From an uncultured Lachnospiraceae bacterium (GTDB lineage: Bacteria > Bacillota > Clostridia > Lachnospirales > Lachnospiraceae): a DNA stretch of 28,044 nt. Within the stretch, counting starts at the first letter, position 1. The number at the start of each line of letters is the position of its first letter. Under the pieces are notes generated by a model. That model worked only from the letters and a program-made list of their open reading frames with translations. It was not told where the DNA came from and did no database searches. Positions 1 through 8,912 of the stretch are shown in pieces. The stretch is taken from positions 1 to 28,044 of the forward strand of contig CAJUOE010000167.1 in the NCBI GenBank assembly GCA_910587895.1, read 5' to 3'. The translations under genes and the position numbers were made by a program.

Positions 1-1
1 C

Positions 2-73
2 CTCATATTGTCTGACAAGGATAAGGTATGGGGCGGCATTGACGAATATGTGAAAAACAGGGATAAGAAGTAA
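2..73 (+). CDS. C-terminal end of an unidentified upstream gene (partial)
   Basis: An open frame enters from the left edge and ends at a TAA at 71-73, giving about 23 residues that start LILSDKDKVWGG and end NRDKK. The charged, lysine-rich tail is plausible coding sequence, but it is too short to assign a family. It lies on the same strand as the operon that follows, with 112 nt between its stop and the next start, so it may be cotranscribed. No function is proposed. Confidence 0.5.
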   Translation, partial: LILSDKDKVWGGIDEYVKNRDKK

Positions 74-133
74 ACAAAAATATGTTAGGGGATCTCAATT
101 GGGGATGAGTTGTGGAGCAGGAATGTGACAGAA

Positions 134-159
134 GGGATATTTGAAAGGGATATTTGAAA
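134..159 (+). repeat. Two-copy 13-bp tandem direct repeat in the leader
   Basis: The 13-mer gggatatttgaaa occurs twice head to tail at 134-146 and 147-159, just upstream of the ribosome site of the 186 gene. It could be a regulator site or a slippage remnant. No convincing -35/-10 pair was seen in the 74-185 gap, so the promoter may lie further upstream. Confidence 0.75.
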
Positions 160-185
160 CGGGATCATAAAGAGGAGGATATGGT

Positions 186-2069
186 ATGAGAAAAAGAGTC
201 GTATCATTTATATTAATTTGTTTCATGCTTTTTACGCTTGCTCCGGCGGAAACATATGCCATGGTATCCGGGGATGACGGATGTGTGCCCCGGACGTTTC
301 CAGTGGGCGGTATGCAGGTACCAAAACCGGTGGAAATTTCCGAGGAGGCAGCAGAAGGAATTGGGATTGTCAATGAGGAAGATATACAGTCTGGTGGGCG
401 TTTGCAGCAGTATTCGCCCAATTATGGTTCCCAGATTTACCACACTGCCTGGGATATGTATTCATCCAATTATGTCTATAACCGCCTGGGGGAAAAGGAG
501 CGCAGGCTGTGGGATCTTCTGGATGTGCAGGGCAGGCTGTATCTGACCAGTACCAGGAATGTCAGCCGGGAATATGTCAAAGGAAACATGTATTATGTGA
601 CTGAGGGAATTGATTTTGTGAAATTGGGTCTGGAAAGGGAGCGGGCAGGAGAGGTCTATCAGCTCTTCCTCTATGCCAATCCGCAGTATTATTTTTTCGA
701 TGGAGGATATCTGCACACGCCAAGCGCGCTGTATCCGGAATTTTACGATTCCTTTGCCAACGGCCTGGCACGCAAAGGGCAGACAGAAGAGATGCAGTAT
801 CAGATTAACCTCATGAAAGCGCAGGTCGAGAAGGGCGCTACGGATCTGGAGAAGGCAAGGATTGCCCACGACATTATCATCCAGAAGGTCATGTACGATA
901 CTTATTACAACACTTCTTATCCACATACGCTGTACCATCAGAGCGCATACAGTGTGTTCTGCGATTCGTATACGGTCTGTGCCGGCTATACGAAAGCGTT
1001 TGAGCTGCTCCTGAACGCGGTAGGGATTGATACGATTGGCGTCACAAGCTATAACAAAGTCCAGGATGCGGGTCATGCATGGAATGCTGTCTGCCTCAAC
1101 GACAGCTGGTATTACGTTGATTGTACCTGGGATGATACGGATGGCTGGAACGGGCTGGAGCTCGTATACTCATGGTTCGGCCTGAGCGAGGCCACGCTTA
1201 CCGGGGACAGGGATCAGGATCAGGCGCATCAGGCACAGTCCTTCTATCGCGGGTTATTGCCATCCTGTACAAGGGATATGGGCTCTACGGCATATGAGAT
1301 CGGCACAGTCTATGTTCCGTTACAGACAGTGGCAGCCCCCCGCATTACACAGAAAAAGACAAAAAACGGCATCAATGTGACCCTGAAGTCAGACACGCCG
1401 GGGGCGGATATCTATTATACAATTGACGGCAGGAACCCTTCTTCCTCCTATAGCAGGAGCTACCACTATACCGGTACTTTTACCGTCAACGCGGATGTAA
1501 CGCTGAAAGCGGTTGCCGTATGTGACGGGAAGAAAGACAGCCCGGTTGCGACTATGGAGGTCAAAGGCAGGCAGTATACCGTGAAATTTAACACGCAGGG
1601 CGGCAGTAAAGTTGTTTCCCAGAAGATATGGCCGCAGGAAGCGGCGACCAAACCGGCCAATCCGAAACGCAAAAATTATAAATTTGACGGCTGGTATAGT
1701 GATAAGCGCTGTAAGACGAAATGGAAGTTTGGCAGCCGGGTGACGCAGGATGTGACGCTCTATGCCAAATGGACGAAGGTAAAGGTGAAACAGGCAAACG
1801 TCCGCTCACTGAAAAATAAATCCGGCGGGAAACTGGAGGTTTTAATCCGCAAGGCCAGCGGTGCGAAAGGCTATCAGATCCGTTATTCCACCAAAAACAG
1901 CATGAGTTCCTCGCGGAAGGTGTTGATAAAGAGCAATAAAAAGACGCTTACCAGGCTCAAAAAGGGTCAGACATATTATGTGCAGGTACGTGCCTACAGT
2001 TTGGATTCGGCGAAGAATAAAGTTTATGGGAAATGGAGTAGCAAGAAGTCCATTACGATCCGGAAATAG
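186..2069 (+). CDS. Secreted transglutaminase-like multidomain protein
   Basis: A 627-residue exported protein. Residues 1-25 are a signal peptide ending at a TYA-type cleavage site. A transglutaminase/protease-like core spans about 215-335 with the full triad visible: C265 (TVCAGYTKAF), H297 (AGHAWN) and D312 (YYVDCTWDD). A chitobiase/hexosaminidase C-terminal-like module follows (about 383-460, YYTIDGRNPS), then an InlB/Listeria-Bacteroides repeat (about 463-530, FDGWYSD to LYAKW) and a lysine-rich Fn3-like module (about 537-627). AGGAGG at 173-178 precedes the ATG at 186; an ATG at 181 is out of frame and stops at once. The family hydrolyses or cross-links peptide amides. A cell-wall role is inferred from its place at the head of a glycan operon. 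No LPXTG anchor is seen, so attachment may be non-covalent. Domain names are confident; the substrate is unknown. Confidence 0.93.
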   Translation: MRKRVVSFILICFMLFTLAPAETYAMVSGDDGCVPRTFPVGGMQVPKPVEISEEAAEGIGIVNEEDIQSGGRLQQYSPNYGSQIYHTAWDMYSSNYVYNRLGEKERRLWDLLDVQGRLYLTSTRNVSREYVKGNMYYVTEGIDFVKLGLERERAGEVYQLFLYANPQYYFFDGGYLHTPSALYPEFYDSFANGLARKGQTEEMQYQINLMKAQVEKGATDLEKARIAHDIIIQKVMYDTYYNTSYPHTLYHQSAYSVFCDSYTVCAGYTKAFELLLNAVGIDTIGVTSYNKVQDAGHAWNAVCLNDSWYYVDCTWDDTDGWNGLELVYSWFGLSEATLTGDRDQDQAHQAQSFYRGLLPSCTRDMGSTAYEIGTVYVPLQTVAAPRITQKKTKNGINVTLKSDTPGADIYYTIDGRNPSSSYSRSYHYTGTFTVNADVTLKAVAVCDGKKDSPVATMEVKGRQYTVKFNTQGGSKVVSQKIWPQEAATKPANPKRKNYKFDGWYSDKRCKTKWKFGSRVTQDVTLYAKWTKVKVKQANVRSLKNKSGGKLEVLIRKASGAKGYQIRYSTKNSMSSSRKVLIKSNKKTLTRLKKGQTYYVQVRAYSLDSAKNKVYGKWSSKKSITIRK

Positions 2070-2107
2070 CCATAGCGAAAGATACGTTAGTAAAGGAAGC
2101 CAGAAGA

Positions 2108-2938
2108 ATGATGAAACCGAAATCAAAGAATATAGTATTGGAAATGATAGAAAACAGAACCCTGATTAAGAGCCTGGCAAAGAATGATTTTAAGACTAAA
2201 TTTGCCGGTTCTTATCTGGGAACCATATGGGCATTTGTGAATCCGGTCATCACAGTGCTGATCTACTGGTTCGTATTTGAAAAGGCAATCGGGGCTACGG
2301 CGCGCATAAGGGGCGAGCTGCCCCTGCCGTATGTCCTGTGGCTGGTAGCAGGGCTTGTTCCGTGGTTTTTCTTTTCTGACTGTGTCAACGCAGGCACTGC
2401 TGTATTGACGGAGTATAATTATCTTGTCAAGAAGGTGATGTTCAATATTGATATCCTTCCGGTGGTGAAAGTGTTCTCTTCTATATTTGTACATGTGTTC
2501 TTTGTGGTATTCATGCTGGCGTTGTTTCTTGTCTACGGCTATTTTCCGGATTTGTATGTGCTCCAGGTCATTTATTACAGTTTTGGCGTATTGATCCTCG
2601 CGTTGGGGCTGAGTTATCTCACGAGCGCGGTATCCGTATTTTTTCCGGATACGAAACAGATTGTAAATATTGCGCTGCAGGTGGGAATCTGGGCGACGCC
2701 GATTATGTGGAATATTGATGATATGCGGGAGAAAATTCCCGATGGAGCCATGGCGCTGCTTACGTGGAACCCGCTTTATTATATTGTGTTCGGTTATCGT
2801 GAAGCGTTAATCGACAAGGTATGGTTCTGGGAGCATCCGGGCATGACTGTTTACTTCTGGTGCTTTACGGCGCTTGTGTGCGTGTTGGGTGTGACGGTAT
2901 TCAGAAGGCTGAAAATACATTTTGCGGATGTGTTGTAG
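2108..2938 (+). CDS. ABC-2 type polysaccharide/teichoic acid exporter permease (Wzm/TagG-like)
   Basis: A 276-residue membrane protein with about six hydrophobic segments and the typical ABC-2 exporter start: a cytoplasmic helix, then the motif FKTKFAGSYLGTIWAFVNP. This fits the Wzm/TagG/RfbA family, which forms the channel carrying lipid-linked glycan across the cytoplasmic membrane. The late motifs WATPIMWNIDD and WNPLYYIVFGYREALI also match the family. It starts 38 nt after the transglutaminase gene behind a weak AAGGAAG, and two ATGs sit in tandem at 2108 and 2111. The ATPase partner starts 11 nt downstream, so the two form the first of two exporters in this operon. The substrate is inferred only from the neighbours. 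Confidence 0.93.
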   Translation: MMKPKSKNIVLEMIENRTLIKSLAKNDFKTKFAGSYLGTIWAFVNPVITVLIYWFVFEKAIGATARIRGELPLPYVLWLVAGLVPWFFFSDCVNAGTAVLTEYNYLVKKVMFNIDILPVVKVFSSIFVHVFFVVFMLALFLVYGYFPDLYVLQVIYYSFGVLILALGLSYLTSAVSVFFPDTKQIVNIALQVGIWATPIMWNIDDMREKIPDGAMALLTWNPLYYIVFGYREALIDKVWFWEHPGMTVYFWCFTALVCVLGVTVFRRLKIHFADVL

Positions 2939-2949
2939 AAAGGAAACGT

Positions 2950-4212
2950 ATGGAAGAGACGGCAATTAAGGTAAAGCAGGTCAGTAAAATATATAAGCTG
3001 TATGATTCCCCCGCTGCCCGGCTAAAGGACGCGCTTGGACTTTCCAGGAAAGGAAATTACCGCGAGCATGAGGCGTTAAGACAGGTGGACCTGGAAGTGA
3101 AAAAGGGTGAGACCATCGGCATCATCGGAACCAACGGCTCGGGAAAATCCACGCTGCTGAAAATTATTACTGGCGTTATCAGCCCCAGCAGCGGAGAGGT
3201 GGAAGTGGCAGGGCGCATTTCTGCACTGCTGGAGCTTGGCGCAGGTTTTAACCAGGAGTACACGGGAATCGAGAACGTCTATCTGCAAGGGACGATGATG
3301 GGATTTTCGAAGGAAGAGATTGCGCAGAAGATGGATGATATTTTAGAGTTTGCGGATATCGGCGATTTTGTCAAACAGCCGGTAAAGACGTATTCCAGCG
3401 GTATGTTTGTGCGCCTTGCGTTTGCGGTGGCGATCAATATCGAGCCGGAGATTCTGATTGTGGACGAGGCGTTGTCTGTGGGGGATGTGTTCTTCCAGTC
3501 CAAGTGTTACCGCAAGTTCGAAGAATTTAAAAAAATGGGCAAGACGATCCTCTTTGTCAGCCATGATCTAAGCAGCATCACAAAATACTGTGACCGTGCA
3601 GTTCTTCTGAACAAAGGCGTTAAGGTTATGGAGGGTACGCCCAAGGAGGCGGTAGACCGCTATAAGATGGCGCTGGTAGAGCAGAAAGAGGCGAAAAGGC
3701 GGGAAAATACATCGCTGTGGCAGCCGAAGGACTCCGGAGAGAAGTGGCGGGACCATATCAGCATCAACCCTGAAACACTCGAATACGGGGACAAGCAGGC
3801 GGTCATTGTAGATTTTGCCATTGCAGATGAGACCGGGAAATTGTCAAATGTGATCGAGAAAGGCACCCGCTTTACGATTAAGATGAAGGTGTTGTTTGAA
3901 GAGGATGTGGCGGAGCCGATTTTTGCGTTTACCCTGAAGAATCTTATGGGGATTGAGCTGACCGGTACAAATACGATGGTGGAGAAACAGATGGTGGATC
4001 CGGCGAAAAAGGGCGATATCCGAACCATAAGCTTTACGCAGAAGATGACGCTGCAAGGCGGGGAATATCTGTTATCCCTGGGCTGTACCGGGTATGAGAA
4101 AGAGGAGTTTAAGGTTCACCACAGATTGTATGACGTATGCAGCCTTGGAGTTGTCTCGGATAAGAATACGGTTGGATATTTTGATATGGAATCCGTTGTG
4201 GAAGTGGAATAG
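2950..4212 (+). CDS. ABC exporter ATPase with Wzt-type C-terminal carbohydrate-binding domain
   Basis: A 420-residue ATPase. Visible are Walker A GTNGSGKST (60-68), signature YSSGM (148-152), Walker B ILIVDEALSVGD (168-179) and the H-loop histidine H205 (SHD). After the nucleotide-binding domain (about 1-245) a linker leads to a beta-rich domain at about 265-418 (LEYGDKQAVIVDF, LKNLMGIELTGTNT), which matches the Wzt C-terminal domain. In E. coli O8/O9a this domain reads the capped end of the polymer before export. The frame stays open upstream to 2821, but the ATG at 2950 is chosen because AAAGGAAA precedes it and the longer form would overlap the permease gene. It pairs with the permease 11 nt upstream. 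The fold call is by pattern; sugar specificity cannot be read. Confidence 0.93.
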   Translation: MEETAIKVKQVSKIYKLYDSPAARLKDALGLSRKGNYREHEALRQVDLEVKKGETIGIIGTNGSGKSTLLKIITGVISPSSGEVEVAGRISALLELGAGFNQEYTGIENVYLQGTMMGFSKEEIAQKMDDILEFADIGDFVKQPVKTYSSGMFVRLAFAVAINIEPEILIVDEALSVGDVFFQSKCYRKFEEFKKMGKTILFVSHDLSSITKYCDRAVLLNKGVKVMEGTPKEAVDRYKMALVEQKEAKRRENTSLWQPKDSGEKWRDHISINPETLEYGDKQAVIVDFAIADETGKLSNVIEKGTRFTIKMKVLFEEDVAEPIFAFTLKNLMGIELTGTNTMVEKQMVDPAKKGDIRTISFTQKMTLQGGEYLLSLGCTGYEKEEFKVHHRLYDVCSLGVVSDKNTVGYFDMESVVEVE

Positions 4213-4256
4213 CGGCGGTGAAACGATAACATATAAGCGATAGAGGAACAGAAAAT

Positions 4257-6689
4257 ATGTTGGAGAAATTTAATGTTGTAAGAGTCAGATTTCATATAGA
4301 GGACAATCAGATACTGGTCATCCAGGGCTGGAAATACGGCATGGAGGCGGAAGAAGAATTTGCGGTTACCCTGGATGGGGCATCGCTTCCTTTCGATGTG
4401 AAGATGTACAACGGCATGGAAGTCCGCCAGCGTTATATGATTTATGATCTCGGCGTGGAAGAAGAATATTTTCTGTATGTGAAACTGCCGGCAGATTTCG
4501 CATCCAAACGGGAGCTGGTGCTGTGGGCCGGGGAACAGGCGGTTTATCGTGAGAAAACGGATAAGCTGAACAGACAGCAGGGGCAGCTCGATGTATTCCT
4601 GGAAGATATTGTGTTGACGAAAGGACAGTGTTATGTGAAAGGCTGGGCGGTCTCATCTGCGCCCATTACCGTGAAGGCAAAGGGAAAAGGCGGGGAGGTT
4701 CCCGGCGAGGTAACCTGGCACGAGCGCAGGGACGTGGTTCATAGTTACCGGGAGGCGACAGATATTCCCGACGCAGGATTTGAGATAAGGATACCGCATC
4801 ACGGCCTGTCGGGAATCTGGCTGGAATTTTCCGATGGAAACCGCAGAGCCCATGCGAAGGTTCCGCTTATGACAACATATCTCTTCGAGAATATGATGGG
4901 CAGCAGCTATCTCGGCAAAGGAATGCGGTTTTTGCAGCGTCACGGCGTCCGCAAGTTTGTTTCGCGCACCGCGGAAGTCATGAAACAGAAGGCGAATCCG
5001 CAGGGAGATTACGGGAAGTACCGGCTTGCCGTAATGCCCACGCCGCAGGAGCTTGACAGGCAGCGGAAAGAAACATGGGATGATGGGCCGCTTTTTTCCA
5101 TTGTGGTACCTCTGTATAAGACGCCGCTAAAGTATCTGGAGCAGCTGGTGAAATCGGTGCGCATACAGACGTATGGCAACTGGGAACTGTGTCTCTCCGA
5201 CGGCAGCGGAGAATCATCGCCGCTTACAGGTTATCTTGACCGTCTGGTGCAAAAAGATCAAAGGATCAGGGTAGTCCGTCATAAGACGGCGCTGCGCATT
5301 TCTGCAAACACGAACGCTGCTATAGAAATTGCACAGGGAGACTTCCTCGTCTTTGCAGACCATGACGACCTGCTTGCGGAAGATGCCCTGTATGAGTGTG
5401 CAAACGTATTAAAGAGCCAGCCGGAGACGGATTTGATCTATTCGGATGAGGACAAGGTTTCCATGAACGGCAGGCGGTATTTTGAGCCGCATTTTAAGTC
5501 GGACTACAATCCGGATCTTCTTTGCAGCATGAATTATTTCTGTCATCTGGTGGTGGCTCGCCGCTCGTTGACAGCGCAGACCGGACTTTTGCGTGAAGAG
5601 TTTGACGGCGCGCAGGACTATGATTTTGTGCTTCGTTTCGTGGAGCATACGGACAGGATTGTCCATATCCCCAGGGTATTATACCACTGGCGCGCACATG
5701 AGAATTCCACGGCGGAAAATCCGCAGAGCAAGTGGTATGCGTTTGAGGCGGGCCTGCGTGCCGTGCAGGCGCATTATGACAGGAGGAAACTTCCGGCAAA
5801 AGTGGAGTTCGGGGAATATCCGGGACTTTATAAGACCGTCTGGAAGTGGAAGGAGCAGCCGCTTGTTTCGATTTTGATTCCCAACAAGGATCATACGCAG
5901 GATCTGGATAAATGCATCCAGTCCATAGAGCAGAAATCAGAATACCGCAATTTTGAGTATATCATTATTGAGAATAACAGTGAAGATGAACAGACATTTG
6001 CCTATTATAAAAAACTTGAGGCGGAAAATGAAAAAGCCCACGTCGTGTACTGGGACGGCGCGTTCAATTATTCAGCCATCAATAATTTCGGTGCAGAACA
6101 TGCGAAGGGCGAGTACCTTCTCCTGCTGAACAACGATACGGAAATCATTCACCCCGACTGCCTGTGGCAACTTTTGGGCTATTGTATGCGCGAGGACGTG
6201 GGGGCAGTGGGAGCAAGGCTCTACTATGAAGACGGCAGTATACAACATGCCGGGGTTGTCCTCGGATTTGGAGGGATTGCAGGCCATACGTTTATCGGAT
6301 TTTCGCATGACGCCAACGGCTATTTCTCCCGTATTATCTGCGCGCAGGATTACAGCGCGGTCACAGCCGCCTGCATGATGACGAAGAAGTCGGTTTATGA
6401 GCAGGTGGGCGGGCTGACGGAAGAGCTGGTGGTGGCGTTTAACGATATCGACTACTGCATGAAGGTGCGCGCATTGGGCAAGCTCGTGATCTACAACCCA
6501 TATGCGCAGCTCTATCATTATGAATCGAAGTCCCGCGGGCTGGAGGATTCCCCTGAGAAACAGGAGCGTTATTACCGGGAAATGAAATATTTTGTGACAA
6601 AATGGAAAGAATGTCTGGACAATGGAGACCCTTATTATAATCCCAACTTAACGTTGGCCAAGGCGGATTTCTCATTGAGACAGGTTTAG
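4257..6689 (+). CDS. Large glycosyltransferase with two GT2 domains
   Basis: An 810-residue cytoplasmic enzyme. Residues 1-100 and 108-205 look like beta-sandwich modules similar to those on its neighbours. The first GT-A/GT2 domain (about 279-480) starts FSIVVPLYKTP, has SDGSGES in place of the DDGS motif, and keeps a DxD-like FADHDD (D368, D370). The second (about 535-780) starts VSILIPNKD and has IENNSED, LLLNNDTE (625-629) and the acceptor-side motif VVAFNDIDYCMKVR. Such two-headed GT2 enzymes of O-antigen, rhamnan and S-layer glycan loci usually add two different sugars, or make two linkages, in a repeat unit. AGAGGA lies about 9 nt before the ATG. Both domains look intact. The sugars are not predictable from sequence; a rhamnosyl role is only a possibility. 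Confidence 0.93.
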   Translation: MLEKFNVVRVRFHIEDNQILVIQGWKYGMEAEEEFAVTLDGASLPFDVKMYNGMEVRQRYMIYDLGVEEEYFLYVKLPADFASKRELVLWAGEQAVYREKTDKLNRQQGQLDVFLEDIVLTKGQCYVKGWAVSSAPITVKAKGKGGEVPGEVTWHERRDVVHSYREATDIPDAGFEIRIPHHGLSGIWLEFSDGNRRAHAKVPLMTTYLFENMMGSSYLGKGMRFLQRHGVRKFVSRTAEVMKQKANPQGDYGKYRLAVMPTPQELDRQRKETWDDGPLFSIVVPLYKTPLKYLEQLVKSVRIQTYGNWELCLSDGSGESSPLTGYLDRLVQKDQRIRVVRHKTALRISANTNAAIEIAQGDFLVFADHDDLLAEDALYECANVLKSQPETDLIYSDEDKVSMNGRRYFEPHFKSDYNPDLLCSMNYFCHLVVARRSLTAQTGLLREEFDGAQDYDFVLRFVEHTDRIVHIPRVLYHWRAHENSTAENPQSKWYAFEAGLRAVQAHYDRRKLPAKVEFGEYPGLYKTVWKWKEQPLVSILIPNKDHTQDLDKCIQSIEQKSEYRNFEYIIIENNSEDEQTFAYYKKLEAENEKAHVVYWDGAFNYSAINNFGAEHAKGEYLLLLNNDTEIIHPDCLWQLLGYCMREDVGAVGARLYYEDGSIQHAGVVLGFGGIAGHTFIGFSHDANGYFSRIICAQDYSAVTAACMMTKKSVYEQVGGLTEELVVAFNDIDYCMKVRALGKLVIYNPYAQLYHYESKSRGLEDSPEKQERYYREMKYFVTKWKECLDNGDPYYNPNLTLAKADFSLRQV

Positions 6690-6698
6690 GAGCAAGGC

Positions 6699-6713
6699 AA
6701 ATGCGCAGCATTT
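6699..6713 (+). other. Small intergenic hairpin before the capping-enzyme gene
   Basis: AAATGC at 6699-6704 and GCATTT at 6708-6713 form a perfect 6-bp stem with a 3-nt loop, directly upstream of the AGGAGGA ribosome site at 6714-6720. There is no U-run, so it is not an intrinsic terminator. It may affect mRNA processing or access to the ribosome site. Confidence 0.55.
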
Positions 6714-6724
6714 AGGAGGAAGGC

Positions 6725-8908
6725 ATGGAACGAATCGGAAACGTCATTCTGGACGATGTACATTATCCCGGAGAGGATTTATACAGCGATGGGGCGGTAG
6801 AAGACCATATTCTGGATCTGGTGAAGTCATACTCGCAGGAGGAGTATCCGCAGGTGATTGCAAGGGAGCAGGACTGGGCGGTCATGTACCATCTTTCCCA
6901 TGAGCGTGAAAATATATTGAGCTGGTATCCGTTCGTGCCAGGGGCAAAAGTGCTGGAAGTTGGATCCGGCTGCGGCGCTGTGACAGGCGCAGTCTGTGCA
7001 GCCGCAGAGTCGGTGACCTGTATTGATTTGTCAAAGAAACGCAGCCAGGTCAACGCGCAGCGTCACAAGGACAGCGGCAACATCACGATTCGTCTGGGAA
7101 ATTTTCAGGATGTAGAGAAAGATTTGGATTGTGATTTCGACTATGCGACGCTGATTGGCGTGTTTGAATACGGAAAAGGTTATATCGGAGGGGAAAAACC
7201 TTATCACGGGTTTTTAACCACGATCATGAAACATATCCGTCCAGGCGGGAAACTCCTGCTTGCCATTGAAAATAAATTTGGGCTCAAATACTGGGCGGGC
7301 TGCCGGGAAGACCATGTGGGCACATATTTTGAAGGAATTGAGGGTTACCAGAACACGGCGGGCGTACGTACCTTTACGAGGCCGGAACTGATTGAAATTA
7401 TGGAAGAGTGCGGTTATCATGACTATCGGTTTTATTACCCATATCCCGATTATAAGTTCCCGGTGGCAATATATTCCGACGAATACCTGCCAAAAGCGGG
7501 GGAGTTAAACCGTAATATCTGTAATTTTGACAGATCCCGGCTGGTACTTATGGATGAGGCAAAAGTTTATGACCAGATTCTGGAAAGTGGGCTGTTTCCA
7601 TTATATGCCAATTCGTTTTTTGTGGAGATTACCAAACCGCAGGAGGCGGATGGAGCGGAAGATACGGATAAATGTTCGCAGGAGGAGCCACAGGAGTGGG
7701 TATGCTATACAAAATATTCCAGCGGAAGAAGCAAGGAATTTTCCATTCAGACGCGGATTGTCCGCGGATCGGATGGGAAGAATATCTTATACAAAAAAGC
7801 AGAATATCAGGAAGGGCAGGCGCATATTGCGCATATTGCCGAGGCTGGAAGGAGGCTTGCCTCGCTCTGGCAGGAACGGGGAAGGTTTTGTGTAAATCAC
7901 TGCCATATGCGAAAAGGGCGCATTGAGTTTGAATATTTGAAGGGAACTACCGTAGAGGAAGAGCTGGATGAGCTGCTTGCACAGGGAAAGACAAAAGAGG
8001 CGGCGGATATGCTGGTTCGGACGCTTACGCGCATCCGTGAAAGCGCGCAGAGCGAAAGATTTCAGATGACGCCGGAGTTCGAGCAGGTGTTTGGAAGAGC
8101 TGCGATTTCCCCGGAAACGCCGTCATTTCCGGTGGCGGACGTGGATTTGATTTTTTCAAATCTGCTGAAGACGGAGGATGGGTCATGGCACGTACTTGAT
8201 TATGAGTGGACGTTTTTCTTCCCGGTTCCGGTAGATTTTCTTTTGTTCCGCGCGCTGCACTACTATCTGGAAAGCTCGCCTGTGCGTAAGGAATTTGCAA
8301 AGAAATATGATTTTTACGGACAATCCGGCATTACGCCGGGGCAGCAGGATATTTACCTTGAAATGGAGCGGCAGTTTCAGAAGTATGTCGCAGGAAGCAG
8401 CGTATCGCCGGGCAGCCTCTACCACACGATGGGAAAGCGGGCGTTGCCGCTTGGAGAACTGCTGGCTCAGGCGGATTGCAGGCGTGTGCAGGTGTATCTG
8501 AATCGCGGCAGGGGATTTTCTGAGGAGGATTCATACTTTATTGAGACAGGCTATGATAAGGCCTTGCAGTATACAATAACGATTCCGGCGGATGTGGTGG
8601 AGATATCCATTGACCCTGCACTCAGAGCCTGTCTTTTACAGGATTTGCGCCTGGACTGGCTGCGTGGGGATGGGCAGAAGGAGCCTGTTTCCTACCGGAC
8701 AAACGGTTATAAAACAGGAAAATATGCATATTTGTTTGACAATTCTGACCCAAAGATTATAATAAAAGAAATGCCACAGCAGGAGCGAAGGCTTAAGGTT
8801 TCCTATACCATCAATATTCTGGAGGAGGAGACGGCGGCGTTTTTGTGCGGGCGAACAGGTACGAAAGGGCGGCTGAAAAGGGCTGTCCGTAAACTGATAA
8901 AAGGATAA
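6725..8908 (+). CDS. Methyltransferase plus kinase-like fusion, candidate WbdD-like chain terminator
   Basis: A 727-residue protein in three parts. Residues 1-300 are a class I SAM methyltransferase: motif I VLEVGSGCG (76-84), acidic D101 (CIDLS) and GVFEYG (145-150). Residues about 325-590 look like a protein-kinase/APH fold: a possible beta-3 lysine at K357/K358, the catalytic-loop pattern D474-x4-N479 (DLIFSN), and a metal-binding VLDYEW (D492, E494). Residues 585-700 are a beta-rich domain with no clear name. E. coli WbdD has the same methyltransferase-then-kinase order and caps polymannan with methyl phosphate, which the Wzt tail then recognises. A Wzt with such a tail lies two genes upstream. 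The methyltransferase call is strong, the kinase call moderate and the capping role inferred. A methyltransferase with a structural tail is the main alternative. AGGAGGA sets the start. Confidence 0.85.
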   Translation: MERIGNVILDDVHYPGEDLYSDGAVEDHILDLVKSYSQEEYPQVIAREQDWAVMYHLSHERENILSWYPFVPGAKVLEVGSGCGAVTGAVCAAAESVTCIDLSKKRSQVNAQRHKDSGNITIRLGNFQDVEKDLDCDFDYATLIGVFEYGKGYIGGEKPYHGFLTTIMKHIRPGGKLLLAIENKFGLKYWAGCREDHVGTYFEGIEGYQNTAGVRTFTRPELIEIMEECGYHDYRFYYPYPDYKFPVAIYSDEYLPKAGELNRNICNFDRSRLVLMDEAKVYDQILESGLFPLYANSFFVEITKPQEADGAEDTDKCSQEEPQEWVCYTKYSSGRSKEFSIQTRIVRGSDGKNILYKKAEYQEGQAHIAHIAEAGRRLASLWQERGRFCVNHCHMRKGRIEFEYLKGTTVEEELDELLAQGKTKEAADMLVRTLTRIRESAQSERFQMTPEFEQVFGRAAISPETPSFPVADVDLIFSNLLKTEDGSWHVLDYEWTFFFPVPVDFLLFRALHYYLESSPVRKEFAKKYDFYGQSGITPGQQDIYLEMERQFQKYVAGSSVSPGSLYHTMGKRALPLGELLAQADCRRVQVYLNRGRGFSEEDSYFIETGYDKALQYTITIPADVVEISIDPALRACLLQDLRLDWLRGDGQKEPVSYRTNGYKTGKYAYLFDNSDPKIIIKEMPQQERRLKVSYTINILEEETAAFLCGRTGTKGRLKRAVRKLIKG

Positions 8909-8912
8909 AGAT

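Noticed and set aside
462..1076. 204-codon open frame antisense to the transglutaminase gene
   Set aside because: No ribosome site or recognisable domain; the plus-strand protein explains the sequence.
2821..2949. Longer N-terminus for the Wzt-like ATPase
   Set aside because: It would overlap the permease gene by more than 100 nt, and the added residues resemble no ABC protein.
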